IMG/VR virus record: IMGVR_UViG_3300005356_000020 | Span: 1 to 21,773 of that record | DNA from: a virus | Direction: 5' to 3' (one strand) | Length of the DNA: 21,773 nucleotides | Part shown: positions 14,598 to 21,419 of the stretch, piece by piece | Layout: each line of letters opens with the position of its first letter | How positions within the stretch are numbered: the stretch's first letter is position 1 | Position numbers and translations under genes: made by a program | Notes under the pieces: generated by a model | Told to the model about the DNA's origin: nothing | The model's database searches: none | The model's input: the letters and a program-made list of their open reading frames with translations, nothing else

Positions 14598-15045
14598 AGG
14601 TGGCGAGCGGGAATGCCTGCAGTTCCAGCTCTCTATACCGCAGAGAGCCCTCGGCTGTCGTGGCTGTAACCTCGACATCCCACAGCTCGAGATCGCTGAT
14701 CTCATCGCCGACGTTGAACTTGTCGGAGTCCAGGAAAGCTCGGTACGTCACCTTGATGGGCGAGTCCGCATTCACCGCCTCGCGCAGGTACGTCACCAGG
14801 ATTCGGCTGACGTTGTCGATGGAGATCTTCGCTGGCGTAGGACCGTCCTCAGAAGAGCCTGGGAGCGTCACTGAGACCGGAATCGCCTTATAGAGCTGTC
14901 CACCTAGGGTCATATCGTCGGTGGCGTTGGCGACGATCCTAATAGGGCTCTCGAAGGTGATGTGGTCGAGGACCAGGCACTCGTAGATGATGTCGTCATG
15001 CGGGACGTTCGCATACGCCTCCGCCATCGCAATCGAGCGCGTCAT
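14560..15045 (-). CDS. DUF1833-family minor tail protein (gpL analogue)
   Basis: The protein has 161 aa, with ATG at 15045, 2 nt after the upstream stop. An internal ATG at 15027 is a possible alternative. The DUF1833 pattern is visible: an AEAYANVPHDDIIYECLVLD opening, the strand ITFESPIRIVANATDD, VTLPGSSEDGPTPAKISIDN, a helix (NVSRILVTYLREAVN), and KVTYRAFLDSD. In lambda-type tails the gene between gpM and gpK is gpL, a tip component. In many alphaproteobacterial phages that slot is held by DUF1833 proteins. It has no lambda gpL-type iron-sulphur Cys cluster, and only one Cys is seen. The role in the tail tip complex is inferred from family and position. Confidence 0.85.
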   Translation of the reverse strand: MTRSIAMAEAYANVPHDDIIYECLVLDHITFESPIRIVANATDDMTLGGQLYKAIPVSVTLPGSSEDGPTPAKISIDNVSRILVTYLREAVNADSPIKVTYRAFLDSDKFNVGDEISDLELWDVEVTATTAEGSLRYRELELQAFPLATYDSQYYPALQGG

Positions 15046-15047
15046 CG

Positions 15048-15431
15048 TCAGAAATCCAAGACGTTGAGTTCAAAGTTCCAGATGAAGTGGTCAGCACCAT
15101 ACGGGTCTGGGCCTTTGATGGACCCGCCGGTGATGTAGACCGTCTTGTTCGGCCAGGTCCCGACGGTGCCGCGGCGCGCAACCGGCATCGTGAAGCGGCT
15201 CGAGCCGTGGCCAAGCGTGTCGCGCAGGAAGGTGTGCAGCGTATCGGACTGCGCTTTCGTTACCACGATCTCGTACGCAAGCTTGGTCCAATTTGCGCTG
15301 GCCCACCGCCTCTGAATGGCCGGGCCATCCTCGACTTGATTGACGGCGGGATCGGCAAACGGTTTCGTGACCTTGAAGGCATCGTACCTCGGTGCGTACG
15401 GGACGCTGCCCGGCCAAGCAGGAATTGCCAC
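15048..15431 (-). CDS. Minor tail protein (gpM-position)
   Basis: The protein has 127 aa. The start is GTG at 15431, overlapping the tape measure stop, with GAGAGG about 5 nt upstream. It begins AIPAWPGSVPYAPRYDAFKV and includes GPAIQRRWASANWTKLAYEI, a layout seen in short tail proteins that follow tape measure genes in many siphoviruses. The middle is mainly helical with a central strand, followed by FTMPVARRGTVGTWPNKTVY and a beta-rich C-terminus ending NFELNVLDF. It is probably a distal tail or tip component in the gpM position. It carries no enzymatic motifs. Operon context is clear because both neighbours are within a few bases. Confidence 0.8.
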   Translation of the reverse strand: MAIPAWPGSVPYAPRYDAFKVTKPFADPAVNQVEDGPAIQRRWASANWTKLAYEIVVTKAQSDTLHTFLRDTLGHGSSRFTMPVARRGTVGTWPNKTVYITGGSIKGPDPYGADHFIWNFELNVLDF

Positions 15432-15432
15432 A

Positions 15433-18400
15433 TCAGCCTCTCAGGTTTGATCTGCCGCCCGCGCGAGACGCTTTCGCCAACGGGCCCCGGCCGCGCGCCA
15501 TCCGGTCCGCCAGGCCTGCTTCAGCAAGCGATAGGATGTCGACCTGGAGGCCGCCATTCTCGCCCTGGCTGACTTGTGCTTGAGTCCCGGGCGCCTCGTT
15601 AATGGTGACGTTGTATCCACCCTGCATGTTGGAGAGCGCACCGGCCATCGCCGCATAGCCCTCCGTCTGGCGCTTCGTAAGGACTGACTCGCCCTGGTGA
15701 AGGATCGCGGCAAACTCTCCCGGACGGAGGCCGCCTGCGTAGTGCGGAGCATCGCGCAAGAGAGACTCTGAGACGGTCCGCATCTGGCGCGGATAGCCCA
15801 CAAGACCGCCCACGTGGTACAGGCCAAGCGTTGTGGCTGTGTCCGTCCCGCCGCCGCCGCCGCCAAACAAGCCCGCCAGTCCGCCGCCACCGGGCGCAAA
15901 GGCATTGGCCAGCCCGCCGCGCAGCATCTGCCGGAGCGGCTCGATCGCGGTCTCATTCAGCACCAGCTTGAAGAGCGCCTTGCCCAGATTGTTCACCGCC
16001 TCGGCGAACGTGTCGGCATTGAGCTTGCCGTCATAGAGCGTGTCGGCCAGCGTGTCGCCGAAGCTCTTCAAGGAGTCCGTCAGCTTGTCGATCCACTGGA
16101 ACTCCTTGAACTTCGACATGTAGTCCGCCAGCGCCGATCCAGCCTGCATGGCGTTGATATGCTGGTCCTTCAGAAGGAAGTTGAGCTTCTCCTGCTCAGT
16201 CCGCACGAACGGCGTGACCTGGGCCATGTTGCCGTACTCTTGGACGATGTTCTTGTATTCCTTGGCCGCCTCGCGCGCCGTGACAGCGCTCTTGAGGTCA
16301 GCGAACTCGCCCGTAAGAGGCTTACCCGCTTCAAGCTGCTTGCGGACATTCGCAGCAATACCGGCCGTGCCCTTCGTCTTGGTGATCTCAGCGATGACGT
16401 CCTTATCCAGCTCGGGAAGGAAGGCGGAGTCCGACTCCTCCCGGATGCGCTTGATACGCTCAGACAGGCGCTCCTCGGGCGTCTCCTTTGGCTTCCGACC
16501 AGCCTTCGGTGCCTTAGCGTCCTGCAGAGCTCGCTCGCGGCGCGCCAAATCGAGAGCCTGGTCCTTTGTGAACATCCCTCGGTTCTGGTTCTGGATCTCA
16601 GTGGCGCGATCCTGATCTTCGAGGCCAGTGTCCTTCTTGTCGGCCCGGCGGAGGATGTTCGCTTCTACCTGACTTCGCACAATGTCCGGCACGGCCGCCG
16701 GCTCTGGCGCCCCCACCATTTGGTCAATGCGCCGCGCTGCCTCAGCATTCGCGCGAGCTTGTGCGACTTGAGCAAAGCTGCCCGCCAGCTGAGCTGCCGA
16801 GCCGGCGGCCGTGAGAAAAGCCTGCGCAGCGCGCACCGCCTCATCAATCGGGCCCGACAGATCAAGCCGCGTGCCACTCAAGTTCGCAAGAACCCGGGCT
16901 AGATCCTCTACCGCCTTTGCCGTCTGCTCGGCCGGCGATTTGGTGTCGGACAGGACCTTGATGATTTCGCTGGAGCTGGTCCCGATCTGCTTCGCAGCCG
17001 TATCGAATTCGTCCTGCCCAATGTTTGACAGCGCTTTCTGCAGTGTGTCCTTCGCCTTTTGGAGGTCGGCCTGCAAGCTTTCCGTGATCTCAATCCCGGT
17101 CGGGACGCGCATCGCAGGGTCATCGATCCCATCGCCCCATTCTCTCCGGATGGCGTTCTTGGCGTCCTCAATCTCCTTGTTGATCTGATCGGTCAGCTCG
17201 ATTCCCGTCGGAATGCGGAGCGCAGGATCCTGATCGTTGAGTTGGCGCTGCGCTTCCATCTCCCGGTCAATGCGAAGGCCAATCACGTCCGGCTTGAAAT
17301 CCGTGTCGTAGACGCTCTGTCGACCGCTCGCCTGCACGGTTCGCGCCGCTGCCGTCCGGGCCGCGCCCTCAAACTCAAGAACCCTGGCCCTAGCACTCGC
17401 ATATTCGTCTGCAAGCTTCAGGATAGCCTGAGCATGCTTTTGCGCCTCTGGCGTTCCCTCTCTCTGTAGGAACTCAGCTAGGCGCGTCAGATCGCCGAGC
17501 GCGCCAACCGTCTCCTGGCTTAGCGGCCCGCCAACTCTCAGAGTTGCAAGGATCTGGCCCATGCTTATGCCGAGCTGCTCGGCCTGTTCCTGTGTCCGCT
17601 GGGACCCTCGTCCATACTGCAGGCCGGCGGTTTCCTGCCTAATGCGCTCCCGAATATCCCGGACACCCTTTGCCGACTCGCGCAAAGATGCTTGGTCCCC
17701 AGCCACATCGGAGACCGAGCGGATTGCGCCCTTGGTTTGTTCCTCCCGAAGAGCCTTCAACCTATCAGCGAGGCCATCAAGGGCCTTCTTATGCCGCTCT
17801 GCGGCCTCCGCCCCTTTGATCTGCCCGAGTTCATAGAGGCCGAGGCCAGCAATGACAGCCGTAAAGACCACGCCCCACGGGCCGCCGAGAAAGTCGACAA
17901 GTCCCGTTGCGGACCGCAACAGGACGGACTTTGCGCCGGACAAAGCGATGAATGAGCGTGTGTTTTTCTCCACTGTGGCAGCCACAGCCCTGTGAGCCTC
18001 ATCCTCTGCTTTCAAGGCATCTACAGCCTCTCTGGATAGGCGCGATTGATTTGCCACGGCCGACTGCGCGACGGCCTCTGTCGCCGTCGCAACCTGCGCC
18101 CGCGAGAACGACGCTGCGCTCTCTGCCGCCGCATGCGCCGCGCGTGCTGCCGCAATTCTCTCATCAATGGCGGCCAGACGACGCGCCTTGGCTTCCGCCG
18201 ACCGGATCTCATTGTTGTCGATGAGCTCCCGCTTCTTCTCTTCAAGCGCCAGGACCCCAGTAAGAGCCTTTGCTGCTCGCTCCTGATCCGCGTTCGCTTT
18301 CAGGACGGCATCGCTCAGGGCGTTTCGAGACTGGGCGCTGGCCTGAACCAACACTGGCTGCTCGGCGAACTGCCCCAAGGCCGCTCCTGCAGCCTGGCGC

Positions 18401-19518
18401 CTCTGGCGGGCCGCTGCGGCCAAAGCCTCGGCATCCTTAATCTCTTGGCCTGCCTGCTCAGCCGCCGCAGCAAATGGCGAACTAATCGCACGGCCGGCCG
18501 CACGGCCGGCTCGACCGACAACCCGGTTCGCGAAGACGGCCGCGACAAGCGGTGCAACCGCCATCGCGACGTCGCCCAGGGTTTTTAGATTGTTCGCCAA
18601 GCCGATAATGCCCTGCGCCATGGCGTTCGATACGCCAAGCGACTTGTCCACCTGGCCAATGTACTGGGTGAAGGCGTTGTCCAGCACCTGCATCGACTGC
18701 TGGATTGTCGGACGCAGTGCCTTGAACTGCTTGTCGATGTCCACGCCGGCGGAAAGGATGGCCTTGAAGACGCGATCCGATGTCAGTTGGCCCTCGGCAC
18801 CCATATCGTGCAAAGCGGCAACCGAGACACCGAACTCCTTCGCAATCGCGGCCGAGAGCACCTGAGAGTTCTCAAGGATAGACCGGAGCTCGTCGCCGGC
18901 GAGGCGGCCCGAACCCAAAGCCTGGGAAAACTGGACCGCTGCCGACGCCGCCTCCGCCGTGGTGGCACCGCCAGACTGAAGCGCCTTGTTCACAGTCTCG
19001 GTGACTTCCAGCACCTGCTTCTGCGTCGCGCCAAGCATATTCGCGCCCATTGAGATGCGCTGGAACAGCTGCGCGGTCGCCTCGTATGAGGTTCTGGTCT
19101 CCTGGGCGATCCTGAAGATGTTCGCCTCGACATCGGCGCGCTGCTGCCCGGTCTGGACGATCGCCGCGATCCGGTTCTGGATGTTGGTGTAGCGGTCGGC
19201 GGTCTCCGTCAGAGACTTCAGCGCAACCGCGCCGGCGAAGCCGCCACCCGCTGCCGCCGTGAGTGCCAGGATCGTCCGCTGCAACCGCTCCACGTTGTTC
19301 TGAGCCCGAAGGGCAGAGGCTCCAAGGGCACGGAATGGATCGGACTGGAAGCTGCTGGCCTTTCGGTTGAGATCGTCGACCGACTTCGCGACGCCTCCGA
19401 GGCCGCGCTCCATACGCTGGCTTTGCTGGGTCACCAGCGCGGCGTTGCGCTCCATGCTCTGCGTGAAGCGGGCCGAGTCATCCTCTAAAGCGATGGAAAT
19501 CGTGCCGATGACTGCCAC
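15433..19518 (-). CDS. Tape measure protein
   Basis: The protein has about 1361 aa; length sets tail length. I chose GTG at 19518 (reads AVIGTISIALEDDSARF after the initiator), with GAGG 8 nt before it. A GTG at 19542 has an AGGAG only 2 nt away and is less likely. The N-terminal tape-measure domain is at about residues 107-290, with GSGRLAGDELRSILENSQVL and GAEGQLTSDRVFKAIL. Hydrophobic segments follow at about 295-335 and 530-565 (LLRSATGLVDFLGGPWGVVF). Long Ala-rich coiled coil lies between them, and a 36-residue tandem repeat sits near the middle. The C-terminus has a Gly-rich run, then GGLRPGEFAAILHQGESVLT, a motif common at the end of such proteins. It is packed in the tail lumen and ejected first. 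It sits directly between the chaperones and the tip genes, as expected. Confidence 0.94.
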   Translation of the reverse strand: MAVIGTISIALEDDSARFTQSMERNAALVTQQSQRMERGLGGVAKSVDDLNRKASSFQSDPFRALGASALRAQNNVERLQRTILALTAAAGGGFAGAVALKSLTETADRYTNIQNRIAAIVQTGQQRADVEANIFRIAQETRTSYEATAQLFQRISMGANMLGATQKQVLEVTETVNKALQSGGATTAEAASAAVQFSQALGSGRLAGDELRSILENSQVLSAAIAKEFGVSVAALHDMGAEGQLTSDRVFKAILSAGVDIDKQFKALRPTIQQSMQVLDNAFTQYIGQVDKSLGVSNAMAQGIIGLANNLKTLGDVAMAVAPLVAAVFANRVVGRAGRAAGRAISSPFAAAAEQAGQEIKDAEALAAAARQRRQAAGAALGQFAEQPVLVQASAQSRNALSDAVLKANADQERAAKALTGVLALEEKKRELIDNNEIRSAEAKARRLAAIDERIAAARAAHAAAESAASFSRAQVATATEAVAQSAVANQSRLSREAVDALKAEDEAHRAVAATVEKNTRSFIALSGAKSVLLRSATGLVDFLGGPWGVVFTAVIAGLGLYELGQIKGAEAAERHKKALDGLADRLKALREEQTKGAIRSVSDVAGDQASLRESAKGVRDIRERIRQETAGLQYGRGSQRTQEQAEQLGISMGQILATLRVGGPLSQETVGALGDLTRLAEFLQREGTPEAQKHAQAILKLADEYASARARVLEFEGAARTAAARTVQASGRQSVYDTDFKPDVIGLRIDREMEAQRQLNDQDPALRIPTGIELTDQINKEIEDAKNAIRREWGDGIDDPAMRVPTGIEITESLQADLQKAKDTLQKALSNIGQDEFDTAAKQIGTSSSEIIKVLSDTKSPAEQTAKAVEDLARVLANLSGTRLDLSGPIDEAVRAAQAFLTAAGSAAQLAGSFAQVAQARANAEAARRIDQMVGAPEPAAVPDIVRSQVEANILRRADKKDTGLEDQDRATEIQNQNRGMFTKDQALDLARRERALQDAKAPKAGRKPKETPEERLSERIKRIREESDSAFLPELDKDVIAEITKTKGTAGIAANVRKQLEAGKPLTGEFADLKSAVTAREAAKEYKNIVQEYGNMAQVTPFVRTEQEKLNFLLKDQHINAMQAGSALADYMSKFKEFQWIDKLTDSLKSFGDTLADTLYDGKLNADTFAEAVNNLGKALFKLVLNETAIEPLRQMLRGGLANAFAPGGGGLAGLFGGGGGGTDTATTLGLYHVGGLVGYPRQMRTVSESLLRDAPHYAGGLRPGEFAAILHQGESVLTKRQTEGYAAMAGALSNMQGGYNVTINEAPGTQAQVSQGENGGLQVDILSLAEAGLADRMARGRGPLAKASRAGGRSNLRG
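17014..17121 (-). repeat. 36-aa tandem repeat in tape measure protein, second unit
   Basis: This unit encodes DPAMRVPTGIEITESLQADL and the following helix, in direct tandem with the first unit at exactly 108 bp. The conserved core is DPAxRxPTGIExT followed by an amphipathic helix. Tape measure proteins often grow by such tandem duplications. Confidence 0.8.
17122..17229 (-). repeat. 36-aa tandem repeat in tape measure protein, first unit
   Basis: This unit encodes DPALRIPTGIELTDQINKEI and the following helix up to GDGID. It aligns residue for residue with the next unit at 108-bp spacing and with no gap. Confidence 0.8.
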
Positions 19519-19563
19519 TGCACCATCCTCAAGCTGGTGCACGACTCCTAGCTGTTCAGGCTG

Positions 19564-19668
19564 TCAGTGGCGAGTTTCGTAAATGGCGAAGGCCAGGAGG
19601 ATGCAGCCTCCTGGCCTTCTGGCTCCGCGGTGCTCTAGCTGGCGCGCCCGAACTGCGATCCGCGCCAT
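19564..19668 (-). CDS. Possible 34-aa ORF between chaperone and tape measure
   Basis: This ATG-started frame begins 9 bases after the gpT-like stop and fills the gap before the tape measure gene. The peptide is Arg-rich at first (MARIAVRARQLEHRGARRPG) with a short hydrophobic stretch (CILLAFAIYE). No strong ribosome-binding site precedes it. A perfect hairpin lies in its middle, which argues more for a structural RNA element than for a protein. It is listed because the gap is otherwise unexplained. Confidence 0.2.
   Translation of the reverse strand: MARIAVRARQLEHRGARRPGGCILLAFAIYETRH
19588..19619 (-). promoter_or_regulatory. Perfect 13-bp hairpin upstream of the tape measure gene
   Basis: Arms GAAGGCCAGGAGG (19588-19600) and CCTCCTGGCCTTC (19607-19619) are exact complements around a 6-nt loop. 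The stem is long and GC-rich enough to form in RNA of either strand. On the minus strand it is not followed by a U tract, so it is not a standard intrinsic terminator. It could be an attenuator, an RNA-processing or 3'-end-protecting structure, or a partial pause that sets the ratio of chaperone to tape measure. Confidence 0.65.
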
Positions 19669-19677
19669 CACAATAAC

Positions 19678-19914
19678 TCAGTGCCGCGTCTCGTCAACCA
19701 CGTGCAGGCCAGACCTCTGGAACATGGCGATGATGTCCGAGCCGTCGGACACATAGTCATCATCCCGCGGCGGGTGCTTCTTCCGCTCCCACTTCTCAAG
19801 GTCCTCAGCGAGCAACCGAGGTTTGTTGAAAGCCTTTGCCACCACGAAGCCCATGGCGAAGCGGCGGTCCACCTCGACGCGCGCCCGCACGGACAGGTAG
19901 CGATCAATCTCCAT
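19678..19914 (-). CDS. gpT-like tail assembly chaperone segment (probably read by -1 frameshift)
   Basis: From its first ATG (19914) this frame gives 78 aa, MEIDRYLSVRARVEVDRRFA and onward, ending VDETRH. The open frame extends upstream to the TGA at 20071-20073. The stretch before the ATG looks strongly coding (PDILRLIEDAHEHGLTPAEA, then WDLSP) although it contains no ATG, GTG or TTG. That is the signature of a lambda gpG-T type arrangement, where a fraction of ribosomes shift -1 near the end of the first chaperone and make a longer fusion. The fusion would bind the tape measure and tail tube proteins during assembly. A separate gene started at 19914 is the alternative. The frame is -1 relative to the upstream gene. 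Confidence 0.75.
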   Translation of the reverse strand: MEIDRYLSVRARVEVDRRFAMGFVVAKAFNKPRLLAEDLEKWERKKHPPRDDDYVSDGSDIIAMFQRSGLHVVDETRH

Positions 19915-19970
19915 AGGGCTGAGATCCCACGCCTCCGCCGGCGTGAGTCCGTGCTCGTGGGCGTCTTCGA

Positions 19971-20447
19971 TTAGCCGGAGGATGTCGGGCTTTCGGGCCC
20001 GTTCATCGTAGGGTCCACCTCGGCGCCCTCCGACGCCGCGGCCTGCTCGCGCAGTTTCTCCGCCAACTGGTCAGGTGTCATTCCCCAGCGGGACCACATC
20101 AGGCCAGACTCAATAAGGTCGGCCACTTCAGAGTAGCTGAAGGGCGGCGACTCCCACCAATCCTCGTCGCGCTGGATCGGCACGACCTTGCCGTTGGCGT
20201 TGCGCTCCTTGAGCCCAAACTTCAGTAGATTGCCGATGACAACCGGGTCGTGCACCGACAGCCACCCCAGGATGGTGCCCCAGAAATACTGGGCGACCAT
20301 GCCGGTGCGCGGATCGACGTCCGGCGGCTTGCGTACGTCCGGCCCATAGACGCTGTGCAGCCTGGCCAAGTCGGATGCGGTAAACTTCAGAACAACGCCC
20401 TCTCCAGCGAGTGGAAAGGGCGTCTCACCGGCGAATGGATTGTGCAT
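19971..20447 (-). CDS. Tail assembly chaperone, gpG-like
   Basis: The protein has 158 aa, with ATG at 20447, 5 nt after the PsiF-like stop. It begins MHNPFAGETPFPLAGEGVVL and reads KFTASDLARLHSVYG, a form seen in phage tail assembly chaperones (the sequence resembles gene-transfer-agent and HK97-type TAC proteins that start with a metabolic-like FTxxxLARL helix). A helical middle (FWGTILGWLSVHDPVVIGNL) is followed by a Trp-rich segment (DEDWWESPPFSYSEVADLIE) and a disordered acidic tail ending in the overlap with the gpT frame. Location between the tail tube and tape measure genes supports the call. It acts in the cytoplasm and is not expected in the virion. Confidence 0.82.
   Translation of the reverse strand: MHNPFAGETPFPLAGEGVVLKFTASDLARLHSVYGPDVRKPPDVDPRTGMVAQYFWGTILGWLSVHDPVVIGNLLKFGLKERNANGKVVPIQRDEDWWESPPFSYSEVADLIESGLMWSRWGMTPDQLAEKLREQAAASEGAEVDPTMNGPESPTSSG
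19973..20070 (-). other. Overlap region where the chaperone -1 frameshift must occur
   Basis: Both frames are open here. The shift must fall between the TGA of the -1 frame (20071-20073) and the TAA of the gpG frame (19971-19973). No canonical X XXY YYZ heptamer is present in frame. The best candidates are GGACCCT (read on the minus strand, 20010-20016), where a CCT codon can re-pair as CCC to give EVDP then YDERARKPD, and the GGG CCC pair just after it. The exact site is undetermined. Confidence 0.5.
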
Positions 20448-20452
20448 GAGGC

Positions 20453-20674
20453 TTAGTCGTCGCTCCCGGGAACCCGAACCGGCGGCTCGATCTTCCCGCT
20501 CATGCAGTCCGCAATGTACTTCTTGCGGTCATAGCCTTTGAGGCCATGCTGCTTCTTCCAGATGCCCCAGCCCTTGTTGCAGGCGACCTTGCGGTCATGG
20601 TCGGCGGGAGGCTTGGCGATGACGGGCCCGAGCGCGAGCAGAAACAGAAAGACGAAAGCCAGAAGGCGTCTCAA
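20453..20674 (-). CDS. Small secreted PsiF-like protein inside the tail operon
   Basis: The protein has 73 aa. The start is TTG at 20674, supported by a very strong AAGGAGG 5 nt upstream that overlaps the major tail stop. A clear signal peptide (MRRLLAFVFLFLLALGPVIA, cleavage after residue 20) leads to a short mature domain. This holds two Cys (32 and 57) and the layout of the PsiF repeat: a basic VACNKGW, then LKGYDRKKYIADCMSGK. PsiF proteins are small periplasmic proteins linked to phosphate starvation in Escherichia coli; their biochemical role is unclear. A secreted protein is out of place among structural tail genes, so this is a likely moron or a periplasmic effector expressed late. It is not expected to be a tail component. 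Confidence 0.8.
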   Translation of the reverse strand: MRRLLAFVFLFLLALGPVIAKPPADHDRKVACNKGWGIWKKQHGLKGYDRKKYIADCMSGKIEPPVRVPGSDD

Positions 20675-20684
20675 GATCCCCTCC

Positions 20685-21116
20685 TTACGAAGCGGCGGCC
20701 AGCGTCACAGCCCCAGAGATCTTGAGGCGCCAGCGGTGGGTCATGATGCCCTCGGCCTCGAACGGGCCAAACAGGCGCGACCGCACGAGCCCGGCGAACT
20801 TGATTTTCTTCGACTGCTGATTCGGCAGCAGCTCGAAGTTCACCGGCAGCTTGCTGGCGTAGGCCGCGTCCAGAGACTGGTGGGTCACGCTGTCCATCAG
20901 GAGCGCGGCCTCCACGTCGAGCTCTGCGCCGTCCGGTAGCCCACCGATGTACTCGCGGCCGGTCGACTCCAAGTCGGTGGCATCGATCAGCGGCGACTCT
21001 TCCGAGACCTCGCCGATCCGCCGGATCTTCGCGATTGCAGTAAAGCCTTCAGTCGGCGTCACGCCGTCGCCGATCTTCAGAACGGTGCCTGCGCCTACTC
21101 GTTTTGCGTCGGGCAT
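20685..21116 (-). CDS. Major tail tube protein
   Basis: The protein has 143 aa, with ATG at 21116 and TTAGGAG 7 nt before it. The pattern is that of siphovirus tail tube proteins. Strand GAGTVLKIGDG is followed by FTAIAKIRRIGEVSEESPLI, then DATDLESTGREYIGGLPDGA, in which the iDvTdLes-tgReyi block is highly characteristic. A helical loop (MDSVTHQSLDAAYAS) and closing strands (NFELLPNQQSKKIKFAGLV, THRWRLKISGAVTL) complete it. Many copies stack into the tail tube. It lacks a lambda gpV-style C-terminal Ig-like domain. Its place between the tail terminator side and the chaperones is as expected. Confidence 0.9.
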   Translation of the reverse strand: MPDAKRVGAGTVLKIGDGVTPTEGFTAIAKIRRIGEVSEESPLIDATDLESTGREYIGGLPDGAELDVEAALLMDSVTHQSLDAAYASKLPVNFELLPNQQSKKIKFAGLVRSRLFGPFEAEGIMTHRWRLKISGAVTLAAAS

Positions 21117-21138
21117 GTCGTGCTCCTAAGGCTACTGA

Positions 21139-21402
21139 TTAGCTGATGTCGGTGAGACCCTTGGCCTTGAAGTCAAAGCCAGGGCGGCGCTCTTGGGCGA
21201 GGCGGAGGCTGATGGTGGCAAATCCACAGCGCGGGCACTCCGCATTGGGATAGTCATGCCACTTGCCCATCCGATCCCCGACAAGGCAGTTGCCGGGCTG
21301 GCAAATTTGGGCCGCGCCCGCCTTGGCCGGACCACCGGGCTTCAGCTCGTCGAGAGTCTGAAACTCAGGATTGGCCTGGGCCTCTTGTTTCCGATGCGGC
21401 AT
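21139..21402 (-). CDS. Small Cys-rich (possible zinc-ribbon) protein in tail operon
   Basis: From ATG 21402 (AGAGG 7 nt upstream) the protein has 87 aa. A GTG at 21423 that overlaps the upstream stop would add seven residues. Two cysteine pairs, CX4C (Cys34, Cys39: ICQPGNCLVG) and CX2C (Cys56, Cys59: ECPRCGF), are about 16 residues apart and could hold one zinc ion, although His49 lies between them as a further ligand. The rest is Lys/Pro-rich and probably flexible. I do not recognise a named family. It sits between the tail terminator and the tube protein, and being in the operon it is probably expressed late. DNA-, RNA- or protein-binding are all possible. Confidence 0.7.
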   Translation of the reverse strand: MPHRKQEAQANPEFQTLDELKPGGPAKAGAAQICQPGNCLVGDRMGKWHDYPNAECPRCGFATISLRLAQERRPGFDFKAKGLTDIS

Positions 21403-21419
21403 GGTCTTGCCTCTCTGCG

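Noticed and set aside
14154-14705. Longer start for the gpK-like gene (183 residues)
   Set aside because: The extra 36 residues are Arg/Cys-rich and lie inside the DUF1833 gene in another frame; the ATG at 14597 gives a normal-looking N-terminus.
15814-16902. 362-residue plus-strand open frame opposite the tape measure gene
   Set aside because: Antisense to the tape measure coding sequence, no motif and no promoter or ribosome-binding site; a GC-driven shadow.
18484-18508. GGCCGGCC-type inverted repeats near 18490
   Set aside because: They lie inside the tape measure gene and come from a run of Arg-Ala-Gly codons; no wider structure.
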